Made by a program: the position numbers and the translations under genes. DNA of 23,241 nucleotides, taken from UMGS172 sp045649545 (GTDB lineage: Bacteria > Bacillota > Clostridia > Oscillospirales > Acutalibacteraceae). The notes below the pieces were generated by a model. It did not search any database and was not told where the DNA came from. It saw only the letters and a program-made list of their open reading frames with translations. The DNA is taken from positions 1 to 23,241 of the forward strand of contig JAZRQE010000007.1 of NCBI GenBank assembly GCA_045649545.1, written 5' to 3'. Of this stretch, positions 1 through 6,996 are shown in pieces (the first letter of the stretch is position 1; each line of letters begins with the position of its first letter).

Positions 1-2
1 AA

Positions 3-101
3 ATTCGGCTTTTTACTATTTTCGGCGTTATTCTTATTTTTATTGCGGCACTGTGGTTCATTTGGAGTGCAGGTTATAACATAGGCTATATGCTAACTTA
101 G
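3..101 (+). CDS. 3' end of a membrane protein (partial)
   Basis: Only the last 32 codons lie in the window, in the third forward frame, ending at TAG 99-101. The visible peptide is strongly hydrophobic (TIFGVILIFIAALWFIW) and is followed by a short polar tail ending YMLT, so it reads as the last transmembrane segment of a membrane protein. The other two forward frames also stay open for part of this stretch, but give peptides with no membrane-like pattern. It is followed by an intrinsic terminator at 151-175, which supports a real gene end here. The family cannot be named from so little sequence. Confidence 0.5.
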   Translation: MRLFTIFGVILIFIAALWFIWSAGYNIGYMLT

Positions 102-150
102 GCACATTTTAAATATTAAATTAACATCACAATCTTTCATAACCGAAAAA

Positions 151-175
151 ACCGACCTTTTAGGTCGGTTTTTTT
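151..175 (+). terminator. Intrinsic terminator after the partial membrane protein gene
   Basis: ACCGACC (151-157) pairs with GGTCGGT (163-169) around a 5-base loop, followed by a run of T to 175. The A-run just before the stem could make it work on both strands. Confidence 0.85.
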
Positions 176-209
176 ATTCTGTAGAAATTTAGAGGTCCTC
201 ATCTACGCA

Positions 210-240
210 AAATAACCACCCGCACATCGGGTGGTTATTT
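210..240 (-). terminator. Intrinsic terminator of the glmM-nagB operon
   Basis: A 13-bp perfect stem, 210-222 with 228-240, and a 5-base loop lies 15 bases beyond the nagB stop. On the minus strand the stem ends in TTATTT and continues with TTG, so the U-tract is short but the stem is strong. Confidence 0.8.
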
Positions 241-255
241 ATTGTTTTAACAAAA

Positions 256-966
256 TTAATTTTCACTGTAAATTACGGTTACGTCCGGGTGTAACTGTAA
301 AATAGATGCCGGTACCTTCGGGTCAACAGGGCCGAAGAATGCTTTTTCAACAATATCCTTTTTAGCAGCACCGTTGGCAATCAAAAGAATCTTCTTTGCT
401 TGCATAATCGACATCATACCCATTGTAATAGCGGTTTTGGGAACCTCGTCTTCATTTTTGAAGAATCTTGCATTTGCCTTAATGGTCGACTCGTCAAGCT
501 TTACTTCGTGAGTAGCGGCGGTGAAAACATCATCCGGCTCGTTAAAGCCAATGTGACCGTCAAGTCCGATACCGAGCAACTGTAAATCAATACCGCCCAA
601 AGCCTTAATCTGAGTATCGTAAAACTCACCCTCTGCCTCTAAATCCTCAGCACAACCGTTAGGCACAAAGGTTTTTGCCTTATCAATATTAACGTGATTA
701 AAAAGGTTATCGTTCATAAAATAACGGTAGCTTTGGTCGTTTGAGCCGTCAAGACCAACATACTCATCAAGGTTAACGCTAACAACGGTAGAAAAGTCAA
801 TCTTACCTGACTTATTATCCTCAATAAGTCTCTTGTAAGTGCCAACGGGCGAAGAACCGGTAGCAAGACCTAATACACAGTAGGGCTTAACAATAATCTG
901 TGCAGCAATAAGGTCAGCAGCTTTGTTGCTCAATTCTTCATAGGTTTTAACAGTAATAAATTTCAT
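256..966 (-). CDS. nagB: Glucosamine-6-phosphate deaminase NagB
   Basis: This 236-aa cytoplasmic enzyme interconverts glucosamine-6-phosphate and fructose-6-phosphate plus ammonia. Its length is close to the short Bacillus-type NagB proteins. Visible family signatures are the phosphate-binding LGLATGSSP at residues 32-40, LDEY at 66-69 with the catalytic Asp67, and GIGLDGHIGFNEP at 132-144 carrying Asp136, His138 and Glu143, which match Asp72, Asp141, His143 and Glu148 of the E. coli enzyme. The ATG start overlaps the stop of the upstream acetyltransferase gene by one base (TAATG), with AAGGAAG in front, so the two are translationally coupled. It is the last gene of the operon before the hairpin at 210-240. 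NagB is normally catabolic. Its place beside glmM raises the possibility that it runs in the aminating direction here, which is inference. Confidence 0.96.
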   Translation of the reverse strand: MKFITVKTYEELSNKAADLIAAQIIVKPYCVLGLATGSSPVGTYKRLIEDNKSGKIDFSTVVSVNLDEYVGLDGSNDQSYRYFMNDNLFNHVNIDKAKTFVPNGCAEDLEAEGEFYDTQIKALGGIDLQLLGIGLDGHIGFNEPDDVFTAATHEVKLDESTIKANARFFKNEDEVPKTAITMGMMSIMQAKKILLIANGAAKKDIVEKAFFGPVDPKVPASILQLHPDVTVIYSEN

Positions 967-1637
967 TAAAAATCTTCCTTTCTTAAAACAATATCAGTTT
1001 GTGATTTAACAATGCAATTTGCGGGATAAACACCACGCAAAGAGGTCAAAGGATAAACACTGGTATTCTTACCGATAACAGTACCGGGATTGATAACACA
1101 ACCGCAACCAACGTCAGCACCGTCAGCCAAAATGCCACCGATTTTACGAAGACCGGTTTCATAATTTTCATTTCCTCTAACAACAATGGCCTTGCCATCG
1201 GATTTTAGGTTAGAGCAAATTGTACCGGCACCGGTGTGCGACTTATTACCCAATATAGAATCACCAATATAGTTATAATGCGGGGTCTGTACCTTGTCAA
1301 GCAAGATACAATTCTTATATTCACTTGAATTACCCATAACGCAATCTTCACCGGTAATAACGTTACCGCGAATATATGCACCCGGTCTTATCTCGGTACC
1401 GTGACCGATAATTGCCGGAGCATCAATAGTAACGGTATCGGCAATTTTTACATCGCGACCGACTAAAACGCCGGGTTTAAGCTCTGAAAATCCGTCAATA
1501 CCGGTTTCGAGTAGCTTAGTTATTACATCCTTTATTTTAGGAAGCATTTCCCACGGATACTCAGTAGTTTCAAAAAGCTCTGTTAAATAAGGTACTTTAC
1601 AATCATAAAGGTCTTTCGTTTTAACTAACTTATCCAA
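966..1637 (-). CDS. Stand-alone left-handed beta-helix acetyltransferase (GlmU C-domain-like)
   Basis: Read from a TTG at 1637 this is a 223-aa protein. That start is chosen because AAAGGGG (1646-1652) lies 8 bases upstream; longer in-frame starts up to 1670 would put this ribosome site inside the coding region. The start overlaps the glmM stop by 8 bases. Residues about 55-205 are hexapeptide repeats of the left-handed beta-helix fold. VQTPHYNYIGDSILG followed by TGAGTICSN resembles the GlmU acetyltransferase core, where His120 would match the catalytic His363 of E. coli GlmU. The N-terminal 50 residues replace the usual pyrophosphorylase domain, so no uridylyltransferase activity is expected. 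From family and context it most likely acetylates glucosamine-1-phosphate made by the adjacent GlmM; another sugar nucleotide acceptor is possible. Confidence 0.8.
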   Translation of the reverse strand: MDKLVKTKDLYDCKVPYLTELFETTEYPWEMLPKIKDVITKLLETGIDGFSELKPGVLVGRDVKIADTVTIDAPAIIGHGTEIRPGAYIRGNVITGEDCVMGNSSEYKNCILLDKVQTPHYNYIGDSILGNKSHTGAGTICSNLKSDGKAIVVRGNENYETGLRKIGGILADGADVGCGCVINPGTVIGKNTSVYPLTSLRGVYPANCIVKSQTDIVLRKEDF

Positions 1638-3252
1638 CTGTGTGACCCCTTTCTTTAATAACATCGGCAATCATATTTGCATACTTTTCACAAAGTTCCT
1701 GAGTTTCAGCCTCAATCATAACACGGATTACCGGCTCAGTTCCGCTTTCGCGAAGCAATGCTCTGCCGTTGCCGTCAATAAGCTTTTCAACCTCATCTTT
1801 AGCCTTTAAAACCTCACTGTCATTCATAACAGCGGCTTTATCCTTAACACGAAGGTTAATTAAATACTGCGGATACAACATCAAACCTTCAGTCAATGTA
1901 GCCAAAGACATCTTGCGGTCACACATTTCTTCCACAACCATAATAGCGGTCAAAATACCGTCACCGGTAGTTGCATATTTCTTAAGAATAACGTGACCCG
2001 ACTGCTCGCCGCCCAAAGAAAAATCATTATTCTGCATGGACTCATAAACAAAACGGTCGCCAACCTTGGTTTGGTCGCATTCAATGCCAAGTTTCTTTAA
2101 AGAAGCAAAGAAGCCACTGTTGGACATAACTGTTGCAACAACGGTATTTTTATTTAACATACCGCGAGCTTTTAAGCGGTTTGCCAATACATACATCATA
2201 GCATCGCCGTCTACAACATTACCGTTTTCGTCAACGGCAATACAACGGTCAGCGTCACCGTCAAAAGCAAAGCCAACATCCAAATGCTGTTCCTTAACCA
2301 AAGCACAAAGCTTTTCAACGTGGGTTGAGCCACAGCCGTTGTTAACATTAAGTCCGTCAGGACGGTTGCCGATAATAACAGTTTGAGCACCCAGTGCATC
2401 AAAAACAGCCTTTGCAATCGACCAAGATGCACCGTTAGCACAGTCAAGACCGATTCTCAAATTCTTATAAGAGTTCGAAGCAACCGAAATAAGGTAACCT
2501 ACATAACGGTTACGTCCTGAAACATAGTCGATAATCTGACCGATTCTGTCGCGGTGAGCCAAAGGCAAATCCTCACCCTGAACACCTAAAGCTGACATAT
2601 TGCCGTCAATATAAGCCTCAATCAAAGCGGTGGTTTCATCGTCTAACTTTTCGCCGAATTTATTGATAACCTTAATACCGTTATCGTAGAACGGGTTATG
2701 TGAAGCGGTAATCATAATACCGCAGTCAAACTCATCCTGACGTGCAACATAAGAAACACTCGGAGTTGTGGTAACGTGAAGCATATAAGCATCAGCACCC
2801 GAAGCGGTAATACCTGCAACAATAGAATACTCAAGCATATAGCTTGAACGGCGGGTGTCCTTACCGATAACAATTCTCGGTCTGTAACCGGCATTTTGAC
2901 AACCTGAAAGCTCGGAAGAATAGTACCAACCCAAGAATCTACCGACTTTATAAGCCTGCATAGAGGTCAGGTTCATATTAGCCTCACCTCTGAAACCGTC
3001 AGTACCGAAGTATTTATTTTTTACCGGCGCATTTTTAGTTGCACGGTCAATCACCTTTTTATCATAAAGAAGTTCATCGGTCGAAACCTTAAAAAGGTCA
3101 CACAAAAGCAAAATCTTATCAATTTGAGGTTGAGCCTGGTCCATCTCCCACTTTGAAACCGACTGACGGGAAACTAAAAGCTTGTCAGCCAAAGCTTCCT
3201 GCGACATACCGACCGCATTACGAAGATGTGTAATTTTTTCACCAATAGTCAT
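1630..3252 (-). CDS. glmM: XRE-type HTH domain fused to phosphoglucosamine mutase GlmM
   Basis: This is a single 540-aa frame. Residues about 4-60 form a Cro/C1 (XRE, HTH_3) helix-turn-helix, with the recognition region MSQEALADKLLVSRQSVSKW at 16-35. Residues 78-540 are a complete phosphohexose mutase: KYFGTDGFRG at 80-89, phosphoserine loop TASHNP at 182-187 (Ser184), metal site DGDADR at 331-336, sugar loop GGEQSGH at 414-420 and phosphate loop RESGTEP at 501-507. The mutase converts glucosamine-6-phosphate to glucosamine-1-phosphate for peptidoglycan precursors. The start is ATG after GGAGG (3258-3262). At the domain junction there is no in-frame ATG, GTG or TTG with a ribosome site, so the mutase is not made separately from a near start. 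The fusion is unusual because GlmM normally begins at the KYFGTDG region. DNA binding by the HTH is inferred. Confidence 0.93.
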   Translation of the reverse strand: MTIGEKITHLRNAVGMSQEALADKLLVSRQSVSKWEMDQAQPQIDKILLLCDLFKVSTDELLYDKKVIDRATKNAPVKNKYFGTDGFRGEANMNLTSMQAYKVGRFLGWYYSSELSGCQNAGYRPRIVIGKDTRRSSYMLEYSIVAGITASGADAYMLHVTTTPSVSYVARQDEFDCGIMITASHNPFYDNGIKVINKFGEKLDDETTALIEAYIDGNMSALGVQGEDLPLAHRDRIGQIIDYVSGRNRYVGYLISVASNSYKNLRIGLDCANGASWSIAKAVFDALGAQTVIIGNRPDGLNVNNGCGSTHVEKLCALVKEQHLDVGFAFDGDADRCIAVDENGNVVDGDAMMYVLANRLKARGMLNKNTVVATVMSNSGFFASLKKLGIECDQTKVGDRFVYESMQNNDFSLGGEQSGHVILKKYATTGDGILTAIMVVEEMCDRKMSLATLTEGLMLYPQYLINLRVKDKAAVMNDSEVLKAKDEVEKLIDGNGRALLRESGTEPVIRVMIEAETQELCEKYANMIADVIKERGHTVG

Positions 3253-3275
3253 AATATCCTCCGAAAATGTTTATT

Positions 3276-3294
3276 TGTAGTATATTCCGCTACA
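3276..3294. promoter_or_regulatory. Candidate operator palindrome upstream of HTH-glmM
   Basis: TGTAG and CTACA are inverted around 9 bases, 24 bases before the glmM start and just downstream of a possible promoter (CGACAA at 3324-3329 and ATAATA at 3301-3306 on the plus strand, which read TTGTCG-N17-TATTAT on the minus strand). It could be a binding site for the HTH domain of the first gene. Short palindromes occur by chance in AT-rich leaders. Confidence 0.3.
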
Positions 3295-3353
3295 CAATAT
3301 ATAATACCTCAGCAAAAACACAACGACAACCAACCCAACATTGAAGTTTCTGT

Positions 3354-3366
3354 CAACTTAAAGTTG
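3354..3366. promoter_or_regulatory. Candidate operator palindrome CAACTT-A-AAGTTG
   Basis: This perfect 6-1-6 inverted repeat lies about 20 bases downstream of the proximal -10 element at 3387-3392, where a repressor could block transcription of the glmM operon. The assignment rests on symmetry and position only. Confidence 0.35.
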
Positions 3367-3386
3367 CAATTTCGTCTTATATATGC

Positions 3387-3431
3387 ATTATACCACCCTT
3401 TTATTTTATAACAAAGCGTGAATTTTGTCAA
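3387..3431 (-). promoter_or_regulatory. Overlapping sigma-A promoters of the glmM-nagB operon
   Basis: On the minus strand there are two matches: TTGACA (3426-3431) with 17 bases to TAAAAT (3403-3408), and TTGTTA (3409-3414) with 16 bases to an extended TGG-TATAAT (-10 at 3387-3392). They give a leader of roughly 120-140 bases before glmM, containing the two palindromes annotated separately. Confidence 0.75.
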
Positions 3432-3461
3432 CTATTATTTACCGAATCGAATTATATACAC

Positions 3462-3501
3462 AAAAGGTCGAGTTCTCGCCCACGCGTCTGCTCGACCTTT
3501 T
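3462..3501 (-). terminator. Intrinsic terminator of the symporter/GH42 operon
   Basis: An 11-bp stem pairs 3462-3472 with 3491-3501 around an 18-base loop, directly after the GH42 stop codon. On the minus strand the stem ends in TTTT, a short U-tract. Confidence 0.7.
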
Positions 3502-3505
3502 CCAT

Positions 3506-5455
3506 TCATTTCTTTTTGAATTTTACTTCAAACGGTTTTAAGGTATAAGTTTCAAACTGCACATCACAGTCGTTATGGTTTATTATCATTTGAACAGCAT
3601 TTTCACCCTGACCTCGGGTAACAACCTCTACACCGTGGGGTGAAATGATTTTTTCAATTCCCGCACCGTCAATAACACCTTCCAAAACCTTTTTAAGCGT
3701 TTCATCGTCGGGTGTTGTACCGAGATAATATACCGAACCCTTACCGCAACAATTTTTAGTGATTGCCGAAAAATCTTTGTAAAACTTATCATCGTAACGA
3801 TAAAGTGTTTCGGCAGTGGTAGGCACTAACATATCACGGAAAATTCCGCCGTAACCGTCACTTCCGTTATATTTGCCCTCACCTTTTATCGGAAATGCAT
3901 CAAAATCCTGCAGACTTTCGGTTTCCTCAACCGTAACACCGGCTATTTTATTGAATCCTACCGGCAACATTTCGCCCAACGTAAGATTATTGTCGGTATC
4001 CTTTACCGCCGTACGATAGGTCATAACCACAGTGCCACCGTTTTGCAAAAACGTTTCAATCCTTTGACGCAATTCATTATCGACAACAATCATCTGTGGG
4101 AGAATTATTATTTTATACTGCTCAAATTCCGCTCTTGATGGTATTATGTCAACCGAAATGTTGTTCTGATAAAAAACTTTATACAGACGTTGCATTTCGG
4201 CAACCGGGTCAAGCAATAAACTCTGTCGCTGAATTCTAAATGATGCTAACGATTCATAGTTATACAAAATCGCAACGTCCGATTTTATAGGCATCTTAAA
4301 TGCATCAGAATACTGCTTTATATCTTTAAAGAAACTTTGCACCTCATAAAACTTACGGCGTTTTAAATTATCAGCATCAATCACACCGTAGCAAAACTGC
4401 TCGGCACCCTTTACGGCACCTCGGTAACGAAAATACATCAATCCGTCACAACCGTGTGCCATACCTTGATACGACCACATTTTAGCCTGCAGGGGTCTTG
4501 GTAAAAATCCGGTTATATCGTGTCCCTGAGCCCCCATAATTGCCTCAGTTATCCAAAAGTTTTCCTGACGTAAACCTCTGATATAATCAAGTCCAAAGGC
4601 TATTTCGTGAGGTTTTATCGGCTCTTTCTGTCCTCCCCAAACGGGGTAATTATTAAAAGCTACCTTGTCAATACTTTCGGCCACAACCGAGTAATCCACG
4701 TGCTTGGTCAATCCGCCGCCGGGGAAATCGTGCATAACAATTGTATCGGGAATAATTTCGCGTATGAGCTTTGCCTGAAAATCAATAAAATCAACAATAC
4801 ACTGACTTCTGAACCTTTCCCAATCCATTCTTAAAGCAGGATTATGAGTAGTTATTGTTTTTGTAGGCATCGGTATTTCGTCAAAATTGTTATATTCCTG
4901 CGACCAAAATGCCGTACCGTAAGCGTGGTTTAAATCATCAATATTTCCCTGAAACCGCTTATGCAAAAAGCGTCTAAAAGCAGTTTGGCAGTTTTCACAG
5001 TAACACTCATCACTGCCCTCATGTCCTATTTCATTGTCAATCTGCCACGCAACTATTTGCTTTTCTTCTTTAAAATGGTTAAGCATTGCACGGACGATTT
5101 TTTCAGAATAGTCATACATATGACGGCTGTTAAAACAGAACACGTGACGACCGCCAAAAGTACGTTTGGTACCGTCCTCAAACTCTGAAATAATATCAGG
5201 ATGCTTTGCTGCCAACCAAGCAGGAATTGTAGCCGTCGGCGTACCCATTATGATTTTCAACTGTCGTGCCTTTGCTTTTTTAATAACCTTATCAAAAAAC
5301 GAAAAGTCAAAATTACCTTCGGTTTTTTCCATCAAATGCCAAGCAAACTCGGCAATTCTTATGACATTTGACCCTAACTCTACTATATTGTCAAGGTCAG
5401 AGTCCATCATACTTTCATCCCATTGCTCGGGGTAATAGTCAACACCTAAAAGCAT
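3506..5455 (-). CDS. GH42 beta-galactosidase
   Basis: This 649-aa enzyme of glycoside hydrolase family 42 hydrolyses terminal beta-galactosides. It has no signal peptide, so it works in the cytoplasm. It begins with the family start LLGVDYYPEQWDE. The acid/base is Glu142 in WQIDNEIGHE and the nucleophile is Glu304 in WITEAIMGAQ. Cys107, Cys151, Cys153 and Cys156 have the spacing of the structural zinc site of the Thermus A4 enzyme (Cys106/150/152/155). The TIM barrel covers about residues 5-380, followed by the trimerisation and beta domains, so the length is normal. The ATG overlaps the stop of the upstream symporter gene (TAATG), giving translational coupling. With the symporter it forms a two-gene uptake and cleavage operon. 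The natural substrate (lactose, galacto-oligosaccharide or plant/mucin galactoside) cannot be told from sequence. Confidence 0.95.
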   Translation of the reverse strand: MLLGVDYYPEQWDESMMDSDLDNIVELGSNVIRIAEFAWHLMEKTEGNFDFSFFDKVIKKAKARQLKIIMGTPTATIPAWLAAKHPDIISEFEDGTKRTFGGRHVFCFNSRHMYDYSEKIVRAMLNHFKEEKQIVAWQIDNEIGHEGSDECYCENCQTAFRRFLHKRFQGNIDDLNHAYGTAFWSQEYNNFDEIPMPTKTITTHNPALRMDWERFRSQCIVDFIDFQAKLIREIIPDTIVMHDFPGGGLTKHVDYSVVAESIDKVAFNNYPVWGGQKEPIKPHEIAFGLDYIRGLRQENFWITEAIMGAQGHDITGFLPRPLQAKMWSYQGMAHGCDGLMYFRYRGAVKGAEQFCYGVIDADNLKRRKFYEVQSFFKDIKQYSDAFKMPIKSDVAILYNYESLASFRIQRQSLLLDPVAEMQRLYKVFYQNNISVDIIPSRAEFEQYKIIILPQMIVVDNELRQRIETFLQNGGTVVMTYRTAVKDTDNNLTLGEMLPVGFNKIAGVTVEETESLQDFDAFPIKGEGKYNGSDGYGGIFRDMLVPTTAETLYRYDDKFYKDFSAITKNCCGKGSVYYLGTTPDDETLKKVLEGVIDGAGIEKIISPHGVEVVTRGQGENAVQMIINHNDCDVQFETYTLKPFEVKFKKK

Positions 5456-6831
5456 TACGATTCGCCTCGCTTTTGAGCTAATTCGCGGTTGATTTTGTTG
5501 TAATAATCAGGCGTAAGTTTATAACCCTTAACATAAATTAAATAGCACAATGCTGAAAGAATAGCAGGAATTAAGAACATTATAATTCTCATGCCCATTT
5601 CAGTACCTGTTGACTGCTGAACGTTTGCCTTAAAGCCGATAAGCGTCAAACCGATACCGCTGACAAATCCCGAAAACGCACCGGCAAACTTAACAACAAA
5701 GGTTTGCATTGAAAATAGAATACTCTCGTTTCGCGTACCCAACTTATACTCGCCGTAGTCAACAACCTCGGACAGTATAACAGTAATAAATACCAACATA
5801 AATCCGATACCAGAGTTTATGACCGCACTGCAAATACCTACAGCCAACGCACTTTTAGGCATGGTATATCCCAAAACCCAAAGAGCCGCAAAACCGGCAA
5901 CCGGTAAAAATGACGCAAAGAAAAATGACACCTTTTTGCCGATTTTTTGAGATAACAGAGGCAAGACAGCCATTGAACCCATTTGTGCAAAGCCGGCAAC
6001 ACCTGCATAAACAGGGTATAATACGCCTTCACCCTCACCCGCATAGGTGCGTTCAGCAACATATTTAAAATAATAAAGTGCAAAACTGTTCGAAAGTTGA
6101 TAAGCCACATTAAAGAACAGTGCAATACCCAAAATTACTTTTACCTGGTCATTTTTAAAAAGAACATTGAGCATGCCCTTAACAGTGGTTTTTTCGTTGC
6201 TTTTTGTAATCACACGTTCTTTACAGAAAATGCAGGTTATAATCTCGGAAACAATAAAAATAATCGAAATAGCCGAAGCCAAAATAGCAAAACCCTTTAG
6301 GTCATCACCGCGACCTAAACGACTAACCAAAATAAGACCAAATGAGTTTACAACAAGCCAGGCAAGACTTGCGAAAATTCTCGGAATTGCCGAAATTTGA
6401 TGACGCTCATGCTCGTCATCGGTAAGAGCCGGCACCATTGACCAATAAGGAATATCCATTATTGTATAGGTCATACCCCATAAAATATAAAATACCGAAC
6501 ACCAAACAAGGTAACCCTTGCCCTCAACACCGATGTTTAAAAATAACAACACCAAAACGATAGCGTTAAGAAGAGTACCAATAATAATCCACGGACGGAA
6601 TTTACCGAAACGTGAACGTGTGTTGTCTACAATCATACCCATAAACGGGTCGTTAACGGCGTCCCAAATACGGGCAACCATAAACAAAACGCCCACAAAT
6701 GCAGGTGCAACCCCTCTAAAGTCTGTAAGATACAACATTAAATAGGTGCCGACGATAGCATATACGGCATCCTTACCGAACGCACCTATGCCAAAACTTA
6801 TTTTAGAAACCCAACTTAATTTTTTTGTCAT
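5455..6831 (-). CDS. GPH-family (MelB-like) sugar:cation symporter
   Basis: This is a 458-aa integral membrane protein with about 12 hydrophobic segments, of the glycoside-pentoside-hexuronide:cation symporter family. The ATG at 6831 is chosen because AAAGGAGG (6839-6846) precedes it by 7 bases; an in-frame extension to 6882 would swallow that site. The diagnostic region is ARIWDAVNDPFMG at 53-65, where Asp57 and Asp61 match the cation-site Asp55 and Asp59 of MelB. It is followed by VDNTRSRFGKFRPW at 68-81, the conserved loop between helices 2 and 3. It presumably imports the galactoside cleaved by the coupled GH42 enzyme. Whether Na+ or H+ drives it cannot be read from the sequence. No confident sigma-A promoter was found in the leader, which carries a terminator-like hairpin. 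Confidence 0.92.
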   Translation of the reverse strand: MTKKLSWVSKISFGIGAFGKDAVYAIVGTYLMLYLTDFRGVAPAFVGVLFMVARIWDAVNDPFMGMIVDNTRSRFGKFRPWIIIGTLLNAIVLVLLFLNIGVEGKGYLVWCSVFYILWGMTYTIMDIPYWSMVPALTDDEHERHQISAIPRIFASLAWLVVNSFGLILVSRLGRGDDLKGFAILASAISIIFIVSEIITCIFCKERVITKSNEKTTVKGMLNVLFKNDQVKVILGIALFFNVAYQLSNSFALYYFKYVAERTYAGEGEGVLYPVYAGVAGFAQMGSMAVLPLLSQKIGKKVSFFFASFLPVAGFAALWVLGYTMPKSALAVGICSAVINSGIGFMLVFITVILSEVVDYGEYKLGTRNESILFSMQTFVVKFAGAFSGFVSGIGLTLIGFKANVQQSTGTEMGMRIIMFLIPAILSALCYLIYVKGYKLTPDYYNKINRELAQKRGES

Positions 6832-6867
6832 AAAATTTCCTCCTTTAAATATAAAATGGGAAGATTT

Positions 6868-6904
6868 CAAAAAAATATACACCGCTATTTTAAAAAGCGG
6901 TGTA
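6868..6904 (-). promoter_or_regulatory. Terminator-like hairpin in the leader of the symporter/GH42 operon
   Basis: A 9-bp perfect stem (6878-6886 with 6896-6904) and a 9-base loop is followed on the minus strand by a T-run at about 6869-6875, and then by the symporter ribosome site 22 bases further on. It is separate from the nrdD terminator upstream. It could be an attenuator, a second backup terminator for nrdD, or an operator. Confidence 0.45.
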
Positions 6905-6934
6905 TTACATAAAAATTTTTAAATTCATTTTTTA

Positions 6935-6984
6935 ATAATAAAAAACAAGAAAGCCGTGCTGGGCGAAATATCCAACACGGCTTT
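6935..6984 (-). terminator. Intrinsic terminator of nrdD
   Basis: AAAGCCGTG (6950-6958) pairs with CACGGCTTT (6976-6984), with further inner TGG/CCA pairing. On the minus strand it runs into a T-rich stretch through 6935. It lies 12 bases past the nrdD stop. Confidence 0.88.
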
Positions 6985-6996
6985 TCTGAATTTTAT

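Noticed and set aside
3253..3430. glmS-type ribozyme or another riboswitch in the glmM leader
   Set aside because: The leader is under 200 bases, AT-rich, and shows no conserved ribozyme core or paired aptamer elements I could recognise; only short palindromes were seen.
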